DNA of 12,256 nucleotides from positions 1-12,256 of the forward strand of contig JASGCR010000036.1 of the NCBI GenBank assembly GCA_030054015.1, given 5' to 3'. The stretch is from Candidatus Symbiobacter sp. (GTDB lineage: Bacteria; Pseudomonadota; Alphaproteobacteria; Elsterales; Elsteraceae). Position 1 is the first letter of the stretch. Every line of letters begins with the position of its first letter. A program made the position numbers and the translations under genes. The notes beneath the pieces were generated by a model. That model saw nothing but the letters and a program-made list of their open reading frames with translations, was not told the origin of the DNA and searched no databases. Shown here piece by piece: positions 7,754-12,256 of this stretch.

Positions 7754-8098
7754 ATGGATGACCAAAACCATAATAATTTAGTCAATATTGCGTGGTCAAA
7801 TATTGATTTCGTTTTGGTTGGTTATGCAATTGAGTGTTTGACTCAAGAACAACGTGATCAGGAAATCATAAAAATTCAGATCAGTTTGCAATATGTGGGA
7901 CAACGCTGGTTCAAAGATAAATCTCAGATCGTTTCAGATTGGCATCGACTGCTTTCGCGTTTGCAAGTTTTTTATCGTGCTAATGAAATCTTGCAATCAA
8001 ATGATGATTGGCTTGAAGTAAACAGGCTGTACTTTCCAAATATCGCTTTACATGATCACTTTATAGGAAGGAAGTATGATTCTTATCTAAGAGTCTGA
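7754..8098 (+). CDS. Small cassette protein 3, C-terminus supplied by an inserted repeat
   Basis: A 114-aa acidic, aromatic-rich protein starting 9 bp after gene 2. I do not recognise it. It looks soluble and helical (CLTQEQRDQEIIKIQ, DWHRLLSRLQVFYRAN). The ribosome site is weak, so translation may depend on coupling to gene 2. The reading frame runs into the MITE-like repeat that begins at 8091: after Tyr-Leu, the last residues (Arg-Val) and the TGA stop are written by the repeat's terminal sequence GAGTCTGA. The original protein may therefore have had a different or longer end. The AT-rich composition matches its neighbours, supporting a real gene of the cassette. Whether it is functional now is uncertain. 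Confidence 0.65.
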   Translation: MDDQNHNNLVNIAWSNIDFVLVGYAIECLTQEQRDQEIIKIQISLQYVGQRWFKDKSQIVSDWHRLLSRLQVFYRANEILQSNDDWLEVNRLYFPNIALHDHFIGRKYDSYLRV

Positions 8099-8365
8099 TT
8101 CAAAATTAAGTGTGATATTATGAATTCTAAGTTGCGTCTGATCCCCCGACCAATGTCTTACGACATTGGCGGGGGACAGGCTCCCGCCGCATCGTTTACG
8201 AGGACGGTGCGGGCTATCCAGCTTGCTCGAAATGTCTATTTCGAGTAAAAAATTTGATTTTTGACGCGCCGACACGCGTCAAGGCTGGATTCCCTTCTCG
8301 CTTGCTAACGCAGGCGGCGGTTGAAGACGCGCTTACTCAACTTTTAATAATTATCGCACAGACTC
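8091..8365 (+). mobile_element. MITE-like structured repeat, copy A
   Basis: A 275-bp non-coding element. It begins GAGTCTGATTCAAAATTA and ends with the imperfect inverted match, whose reverse complement is GAGTCTGTGCGATAATTA. TAA precedes it at 8088-8090 and TCA follows at 8366-8368, compatible with a diverged TNA duplication. The GAGnCTG ends and TNA target recall IS5-superfamily (IS427-type) elements, though no transposase of that kind is present. It can fold into several hairpins: 8143-8175 (CCAATGTC-TTAC-GACATTGG core), 8226-8245 (CTCGAAAT-GTCT-ATTTCGAG) and 8261-8282 (TTGACGCG/CGCGTCAA). It is diverged from, and inverted relative to, copy B at 9920-10154. It lies directly on the end of cassette gene 3. 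Confidence 0.75.
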
Positions 8366-8368
8366 TCA
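8346..8368 (+). repeat. Direct repeat bounding the IS110 segment, left copy
   Basis: AATAATTATCGCACAGACTCTCA here matches AATAATTTTCGCACAAGCTCTAA at 9897-9919 with 4 differences in 23. The two bracket about 1.5 kb that contains the dead IS110 transposase. They are two versions of the same repeat terminus. Confidence 0.65.
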
Positions 8369-8369
8369 T

Positions 8370-9340
8370 CTAGCCAGTTGTTTGTGTAGTAGGCAAAAAT
8401 TGTTCGCTCACCAAGAAATTGATGTATGTGACCATCTGTCTAGCGACTGCAAAAAGGGCAGTTTTCTTGGATTTACTGTTAGCAAGGAGCCTTGAATAAA
8501 CCTGACTTAACCTTTCATTGTACCTCGATGCTGACAAAGCGACAATGAACATGGCATTTTTGATCACGATGCGTCCTCCGGCCATAGGTCTTTTCCAATT
8601 TGACTCACCACTTTGGTGCGGATGTCGGGCGAGACCAGCCAGGGAAGCGATCCGCCTTCGATTGACGTGACCAAGCTCGGTTAAATTCGCCACCAACAGC
8701 CGTGCGGTGCAGTCGCCGAACCCTTTGACGGCGCGAATAATTTTGAACATTCGTGACAATCCTGGTTCGCTGGCGATGATTTTATCCATTTTGGCATCAA
8801 TCTCGGCAATCTCGGCCTTTAATAGGCAGATATGTTTCAGGCAAATGGCGCGAACTTCGGGTAAAACCGCTGGTGCATTGGATTGATTGGTAAAAGCGGT
8901 TTTGCTTTCAACCAATTTTCTGCGGAACGCGGACAGTTTTTTAAGGGCATTTTGCAGCTCCGAGGGGGGGGCCAGACCGGTAAAATATCCGCCCTTTCCA
9001 TGCCATAACGGGCGAGGCTTTGGGCATCAATTTTGTCGGTTTTCGCCAAGCGTCGCAAGGAATTGGCGTATTGCCGCATGGTATAGGGGTCGGCACGATG
9101 GCATTTGATTGAAAGCTTAACCGCCGCTTCAAGCAAAGTCACTTCATAGCCTCCGGTTACCTCGCAAACCAAAAGTTTGATCTCAGGTACCGATTTAAGG
9201 AATTTAGTCAAAGCCGCAGGTCTATTGGCAATTTTATGGGTTGCCGCCGTGCTGCTGTTGTAAATAACGACCTCATCCTTGGCGACATCGCAGCCAAGGA
9301 ATCAGCCTTGCAAAGGAGTAGATTCAGAAGTGCGTGACAT
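8370..9340 (-). pseudogene. IS110-family transposase, disrupted by a nonsense codon and a frameshift
   Basis: IS110 transposases are DEDD recombinases with an N-terminal RuvC-like domain and a C-terminal domain carrying a catalytic serine. Read from the ATG at 9340, a TGA at codon 13 (9304-9302) comes just before GCDVAKDE, which holds the first catalytic Asp. After it the frame continues through CEVTGGYE (the Glu) and KTDKIDAQSLARYGM (the Asp pair). At an 8-base C run on the coding strand (8971-8964) the frame is lost: one more C would join LPVWPPP to SELQNALKKLSAFRRKL. The C-terminal half follows: VKGFGDCTARLLVANL, then SLAGLARHPHQSGES with the serine region, ending at TAG (8372-8370). All key residues survive, so the decay is recent or one lesion is a homopolymer miscall. 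TGA ends other genes here (4983-6578, for instance), so recoding is unlikely. Confidence 0.9.
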
Positions 9341-9416
9341 GTTAAAATGTACCTTTCCGATAGCTTAATATTGTCATCGGGAGTAATCCCATTCTAGCCA
9401 ACAAGCAATTGGAAGA

Positions 9417-9527
9417 GCGGGTTAGTTCCAAGATGAGGACGGGGGCGACCCTATTCCCGCACGGAAAACTAACCCGCGTTTTGGGGTGGCCGGCCGGCCA
9501 CCCCAAAACATCTTGCCAGAGCAAGAT
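9417..9527 (-). ncRNA. Candidate IS110 bridge-RNA region (three stem-loops)
   Basis: In IS110-group elements a structured bridge RNA with target- and donor-binding loops is encoded between the left end and the transposase start. Here the 200 bp upstream of the transposase holds three adjacent structures. They are a 7-bp hairpin at 9510-9527 (ATCTTGC/GCAAGAT, 4-nt loop), a perfect 30-bp palindrome at 9479-9508, and an 11-bp stem (GCGGGTTAGTT at 9417-9427 with AACTAACCCGC at 9467-9477) closing a 39-nt loop. Read in the transposase direction they come in that order. The position and the large closed loop suit a bridge RNA, but I could not match its loops to target or donor sequence, and the palindrome could instead act as a terminator or separate repeat. 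Confidence 0.3.
9479..9508. repeat. Perfect 30-bp palindrome
   Basis: The 15 bases TTTTGGGGTGGCCGG are followed at once by their exact reverse complement, giving a GC-rich stem flanked by T4 and A4. Such a symmetric shape could extrude as a cruciform, or act as a two-way transcription terminator, since each strand ends its stem with a short T run only when read inward. It lies 139 bp upstream of the IS110 transposase start. Confidence 0.9.
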
Positions 9528-9560
9528 AACTTGTCCTACCACATTTTTAACTGACAATTC

Positions 9561-9653
9561 CCGCCGCGACAGTTTTTAGTCGAGCGGTTGCGCCTGCGAT
9601 TGCGTAGGCAATCGCGGTGAGGCGCAGAGCGAGACTGAAAAACGGCGCGGCGG
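9561..9653. repeat. Palindromic intergenic repeat
   Basis: The outer arms at 9561-9581 and 9633-9653 are inverted copies of each other with about 17 of 21 positions matching. An inner perfect hairpin, GCGATTGC-GTAG-GCAATCGC, lies at 9596-9615. The whole 93 bp folds back on itself, resembling a bacterial interspersed palindrome. No gene is present. Confidence 0.75.
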
Positions 9654-9694
9654 AGCCTGTCCCCCGCCAATGTCGCCAAACATTGGTTGGGGGA
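9649..9694. repeat. Hairpin repeat shared with MITE copy A
   Basis: This stretch (core CCCCCGCCAATGTC and its partner ACATTGGTTGGGGG) matches the reverse complement of about 8141-8186 inside MITE copy A, including the flanking GGAGCCTGT. The hairpin stem is kept in both while the loop differs, which points to selection or formation at the level of structure, or to a shared ancestral module. Confidence 0.7.
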
Positions 9695-9712
9695 AAACCA
9701 GACGGGGGGTGT

Positions 9713-9786
9713 GGGGATCGGCCTTTAGCTGTGACTGCGAACCGTAGGCGAAGCAGGAAGCAGGTAGCAGGTAAAGGCCGATCCCC
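9713..9786. repeat. Long inverted repeat
   Basis: GGGGATCGGCCTTTA at 9713-9727 pairs perfectly with TAAAGGCCGATCCCC at 9772-9786; allowing one mismatch the stem reaches 19 bp. The 44-nt loop contains GCAGGAAGCAGGTAGCAGG, a run of short AGCAGG-like repeats. No gene is present. Confidence 0.85.
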
Positions 9787-9800
9787 GACCCGCCGAATGG

Positions 9801-9837
9801 ATTGCCAGCTCAAGCTGCTTCGCAGCTTGGCGGCAAT
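9801..9837. repeat. Nested hairpin
   Basis: CAAGCTGC-TTC-GCAGCTTG at 9811-9829 is a perfect 8-bp stem with a 3-nt loop, nested inside ATTGCC (9801-9806) and GGCAAT (9832-9837). It follows straight on from the inverted repeat at 9713-9786 and belongs to the same palindrome-rich tract. The remaining bases to 9896 hold nothing I can identify. Confidence 0.7.
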
Positions 9838-9896
9838 GAGGGATTGATGTTAAATTTTGAAAACCTTCCTTCTACTAACCCATTGATTTATTTGAC

Positions 9897-9919
9897 AATA
9901 ATTTTCGCACAAGCTCTAA
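9897..9919 (+). repeat. Direct repeat bounding the IS110 segment, right copy
   Basis: This is the partner of 8346-8368. Read on the minus strand from 9916 it begins GAGCTTGTGCGAAAATTATT, another IS5-type terminus facing left. It shares a single TAA (9917-9919) with the start of MITE copy B, so two element ends abut here. Confidence 0.65.
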
Positions 9920-10154
9920 GAGGCTGATCCAAAATTATCAAGGATAGAGTAAGCTTGTCATCATCCGCCGCTTGCGTTAGCAAGCGAGAAAGGAAACCAG
10001 CTTTGACGCGCGTCTGTGCGTCAAAAAATCAATTTTTTTGCTCGAAATAGACACTTCGAGCGGCTGGCCCCCCCGCGCCGTCCGCATAAATGCGGCGGCG
10101 GGGGATGATATATTAATGTACTTCATAATATTCTACTTATTTTGAATCACGCTC
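9920..10154 (-). mobile_element. MITE-like structured repeat, copy B
   Basis: A 235-bp non-coding element flanked by an exact TAA duplication (9917-9919 and 10155-10157). Its termini, GAGGCTGATCCAAAAT and (minus strand) GAGCGTGATTCAAAAT, are inverted matches. On the minus strand it aligns along most of its length with copy A, sharing for example the GTGATTCAAAAT, TGTCTATTTCGAG, ACGCGCGTCAA-like and CTCGCTTGCTAACGCA blocks. It contains the hairpins GCTTGC-GTTA-GCAAGC (9970-9985) and TTGACGC/GCGTCAA near 10003-10024. It lies just upstream of the truncated ImmA-type gene. The 100 bp from 10158 to 10260 hold no feature I can name. Confidence 0.78.
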
Positions 10155-10260
10155 TAAGCACTAACCCTAAATAATAAAAATAGATCGCTATTACTTTTTA
10201 AGGAATTATTGATTTAGCCAAAACCCTCGCCATATTGTCGGAACCCGATATTGGCCAGAA

Positions 10261-10746
10261 GTGCTAGAAATTAATGAAAAATCGCGCTCGCGGGAAGAAC
10301 GCTATGCCAATCAATTTGCTTTGGAGTTTTTAATGCCGACCGAAAGTTTCGGTAAGGATTTTATGGCTTTGAAACAAATTACGGGCAAGCTTACGCGCCG
10401 TTTGGTCATTTTACTGGCGCATCAATATGGGGTTTCGCGTGAGGCGGCAGTTCGCCGACTCGAAGGCATCGGTCTCGCCCCAAAAGGCAGTTGGGATTGG
10501 TTCATAGAAAATGGCGGTATTACAAATGAACAAGCCAAATCTGTTTTAGGTGAGGCCGCATTTGCCACGCATGAACCGGCCACAATCGATGCCATTTCAA
10601 ACCGCACAATTTTGATGCTTAAAGCGGCCTGGAGTCGCAACTTGATGTCGCAAAATCAAATAGAAGAATTGTTTCAAATTGATACCAAGGAGATTCTTAA
10701 AATATGGGTTGGCTTCGAGTCAGAAATCGAAAAAGAATTAGATTAG
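10261..10746 (+). CDS. ImmA/IrrE-family metallopeptidase, C-terminal remnant (5' truncated)
   Basis: The 161-residue frame opens with a segment typical of ImmA/IrrE peptidases just after their zinc site: REERYANQFALEFLMPTESF, then HQYGVSREAAVRRLEGIGL. In the family, an HExxH helix precedes this and the enzyme cleaves a phage- or element-encoded repressor to switch genes on. The HExxH is absent here. The frame is closed upstream by TGA at 10210-10212, and the only start is a GTG at 10261 without a ribosome site. The N-terminal part has therefore been lost, plausibly when the mobile block at 8091-10157 arrived. Residues after about 70 form a helical tail I do not recognise. It is probably not a working peptidase. 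The family call rests on the ANxFAxxFLMP motif and is moderately sure. Confidence 0.6.
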   Translation: MLEINEKSRSREERYANQFALEFLMPTESFGKDFMALKQITGKLTRRLVILLAHQYGVSREAAVRRLEGIGLAPKGSWDWFIENGGITNEQAKSVLGEAAFATHEPATIDAISNRTILMLKAAWSRNLMSQNQIEELFQIDTKEILKIWVGFESEIEKELD

Positions 10747-10774
10747 AATATTGCTTCGTGGATTGATGTCGGAT

Positions 10775-11281
10775 TTAATCTTCGATTGATACATGATTCA
10801 GCTGGGCGGTCACAACCACGCGTTGCCGCGCCAAATGCACGGCCTCTAAGATTTCGATATGGGTGCCGCACCGGCACAAATTGCCCGCCAGAACATCGCG
10901 GATGCGGCTATCGCTGGCATCTGGTTCTTGGTGCAGCAAGGCGACGCTGGTCATAATCATGCCATTCAAACAATAACCGCATTGCGCGGCCTGGGCGGTG
11001 ATAAAGGCCTGTTGCACCGGATGCGGCGTGCCGTCCGCGGCCAAGCCTTCCAGGGTGGTGATTGCGTGTCCCGCCAGGTGGCGGGCCGGGATGATGCAGG
11101 ACCTGGCCGCCTTACCATCGACCAAAACCGTACAAGCCCCGCATTCGCCCAAACCGCAGCCATATTTGGCCGCCGTAAGTCCCAAATCATTGCGCAAAAT
11201 TTCAAGCAGACTTGCGGTTTGACTCACCAAAAGCGCATGGGATTGGCGGTTCACCGCCAAAGTGATGGCGTATTTTTTCAT
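10775..11281 (-). CDS. 2Fe-2S small subunit of a xanthine-oxidase-family molybdenum hydroxylase
   Basis: A 168-aa protein that carries electrons from a molybdenum-cofactor large subunit in enzymes such as isoquinoline 1-oxidoreductase, aldehyde or nicotinate dehydrogenase. Both iron-sulfur clusters have all ligands: the plant-ferredoxin type with C42, C47, C50 and C62 (YGCGLGECGACTVLVDG), and the four-helix type with C101, C104, C136 and C138 (CGYC and CRC). The length is normal for the small subunit. Its start overlaps the tatD stop as ATGA, so the two are translated together. The large subunit that normally follows is not there: the next thing downstream is a convergent ImmA-type remnant 28 bp away. 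Either the partner was lost with the island's arrival or it lies elsewhere. The substrate cannot be inferred. Confidence 0.92.
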   Translation of the reverse strand: MKKYAITLAVNRQSHALLVSQTASLLEILRNDLGLTAAKYGCGLGECGACTVLVDGKAARSCIIPARHLAGHAITTLEGLAADGTPHPVQQAFITAQAAQCGYCLNGMIMTSVALLHQEPDASDSRIRDVLAGNLCRCGTHIEILEAVHLARQRVVVTAQLNHVSIED

Positions 11282-12087
11282 GGTGCCGCCTTGCCCAAAC
11301 GCGCGGGAATTTTGTTAAAAAGGCGGGCAAAATTGGCGGCAATATGCCCCGCCAAATCGCTTTGATGCACGCCCCGCAAAGCCGCCAACTCGGCCACCAC
11401 CTGGGCGACAAAGGCGGGTTCATTGCGTTTGCCGCGATGGGGAACCGGAGCCAAAAACGGCGAATCGGTTTCCGACAAAATTCGGTCAACCGGCGCGGTG
11501 GCCGCCATATGCCGCACCGATTCGGCTTTTTTGAATGTCACGATGCCGCTGAATGACAAATATAAACCCAAATCCAACATGGCCTGACCAAACCCAACCG
11601 AGCCGCTAAAACAATGGATCAAAGCTGGAAAATATCCCCGCAACATTTCATTGCGCAAAATATCCATCGTGTCGTCTTCGGCTTCGCGGGTGTGGATGAT
11701 AAGCGGCAATTGCATCGCCCGCGCCACCCCAATATGCGCTCGGAAACTGCGGATTTGCGCGTCTTTGGGGCTGTGCATGTAATGGTAATCAAGGCCGGTC
11801 TCGCCAATCCCGACCAATTTGGGATGCCGCGCCGCCGCCATGATTTTATCCGTTAATGCGGCATCGGACAAATCTGTGGTCGACGCGGCTTCGTGCGGGT
11901 GAATGCCGAATGCGGCATAGACGCGGTCGTAACGATCGCTTATGCCCAGGGCGGCGGCCAATGTGTCAAATTTGGTGGCAATGGTGATCATTTGACCCAC
12001 CCCGGCCTCATGCGCCCGCGCCATCACCTCGGCTTGGTCGTCGCGGAAATCCGGAAAATCGAGATGGCAATGACTGTCGATCAACAT
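11278..12087 (-). CDS. tatD: TatD-family metal-dependent hydrolase
   Basis: A 269-aa TIM-barrel hydrolase of the TatD/YcfH type, whose members act as metal-dependent 3'-5' DNases or related phosphoesterases in the cytoplasm. The metal ligands of the family are all visible: H6 and H8 (DSHCHLD), E96 (GIGETGLDY), H132 (IIHTREA), H158 (LIHCFSG) and D208 (SETDSPFLAP). AGGA lies about 9 nt before the ATG. The gene is intact and followed, with an ATGA overlap, by the 2Fe-2S gene, an unusual partner. In many proteobacteria tatD sits beside metG and holB; the side where these might lie (beyond 12088) shows only repeat sequence in this window. Confidence 0.97.
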   Translation of the reverse strand: MLIDSHCHLDFPDFRDDQAEVMARAHEAGVGQMITIATKFDTLAAALGISDRYDRVYAAFGIHPHEAASTTDLSDAALTDKIMAAARHPKLVGIGETGLDYHYMHSPKDAQIRSFRAHIGVARAMQLPLIIHTREAEDDTMDILRNEMLRGYFPALIHCFSGSVGFGQAMLDLGLYLSFSGIVTFKKAESVRHMAATAPVDRILSETDSPFLAPVPHRGKRNEPAFVAQVVAELAALRGVHQSDLAGHIAANFARLFNKIPARLGKAAP

Positions 12088-12200
12088 TTTTTACTTTCCT
12101 TTGCGGCAATTCCTACTTGCCAGGACGGGTGATTTGTCGCTAAAAGAGGTTTATTCTGATTCCAAAAGAATCCGTACGATGACTCCCGCCTTCCTGCTTA

Positions 12201-12233
12201 GGGAAGGTCTGAATAAGTAGTAGGAGTGTCATT
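12201..12233 (+). repeat. Dispersed repeat end, copy 2
   Basis: GGGAAGGTCTGAATAAGT at 12201-12218 matches 1288-1305 at 17 of 18 positions, and GAGTGTCATT follows at 12224-12233. The element probably continues past the window's edge. The rest of 12088-12200 is the short leader of tatD, with nothing else I can identify. Confidence 0.65.
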
Positions 12234-12256
12234 CTGAGGTTAGAATGCTCCGCGCT

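Larger units (their letters stand above)
8366..9560 (-). mobile_element. Decayed IS110-family insertion sequence (ends approximate)
   Basis: The segment holds an IS110-family transposase relic (8370-9340) and about 200 bp upstream of it rich in hairpins. IS110 elements usually lack long terminal inverted repeats and target duplications, so I cannot fix the ends. The left limit is set where repeat copy A stops, 4 bp from the transposase stop codon. The right limit is set before the next palindromic repeat, which begins near 9561. The element sits between two inverted MITE-like copies, so it may have used one as its target. The nonsense and frameshift mutations make it inactive on its own. Confidence 0.7.

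Noticed and set aside
8143..8175. Rho-independent terminator for the three-gene cassette
   Set aside because: The hairpin is strong but no T run follows it on the plus strand, and it is an internal part of the repeat, present also at 9649-9694.
9302..9304. TGA read as a sense codon (recoding) in the transposase
   Set aside because: Other genes in the window end normally at TGA (for example at 6578 and 7744), so the codon is a stop here and the transposase is simply mutated.
9547..9847. Open frames on both strands in the palindromic tract
   Set aside because: They follow the symmetry of the inverted repeats, lack ribosome sites and give low-complexity, Arg/Ala-rich products.
10859..11365. 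A 168-codon plus-strand frame opposite the 2Fe-2S gene
   Set aside because: The minus-strand frame carries all eight cluster cysteines; the opposite frame is a shadow.

Overview
The window looks like part of an alphaproteobacterial chromosome. The alanyl-tRNA synthetase (889 aa) reads like the alphaproteobacterial form, the housekeeping genes are GC-rich, and the spaces between genes are packed with palindromic dispersed repeats. I cannot name the genus from the sequence.

Layout, left to right. (1) 1-1105: a repeat/hairpin tail, then a minus-strand sugar-type ABC-transporter substrate-binding protein with no permease or ATPase beside it. (2) 1106-1642: no gene; it holds a short direct repeat and a dense cluster of 53-bp tandem repeats and hairpins. 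(3) 1643-2157: a minus-strand HicA/HicB toxin-antitoxin pair, divergent from alaS. (4) 2296-4965: complete alaS. (5) 4983-8098: three closely packed, AT-rich genes on the plus strand, starting only 17 bp after alaS. They are a 531-aa protein with a phospholipase-D-like C-terminal domain of the HDR type, a 389-aa protein I do not recognise, and a 114-aa protein whose end is supplied by an inserted repeat. (6) 8091-10157: a nested mobile block. Two diverged copies of a structured MITE-like repeat lie in opposite orientation around a dead IS110-family transposase, a hairpin-rich stretch upstream of it (a possible bridge-RNA relic) and further palindromic repeats. (7) 10261-10746: the C-terminal remnant of an ImmA/IrrE-type metallopeptidase. 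(8) 10775-12087: a minus-strand pair, tatD followed with an ATGA overlap by a 2Fe-2S molybdenum-hydroxylase small subunit that lacks its large subunit here. The window ends in another repeat.

The region from the end of alaS to the 2Fe-2S gene behaves as an accessory island: a base-composition switch, unrecognised genes, mobile elements and a broken ImmA-type gene between ordinary chromosomal genes. The three-gene cassette at 4983-8098 is the best candidate for an undescribed system. Tight spacing, an ATGA overlap, a putative PLD-like effector domain and the island setting suggest a co-expressed defence or mobile-element-related module. That role is inference; no function is demonstrated by the sequence.
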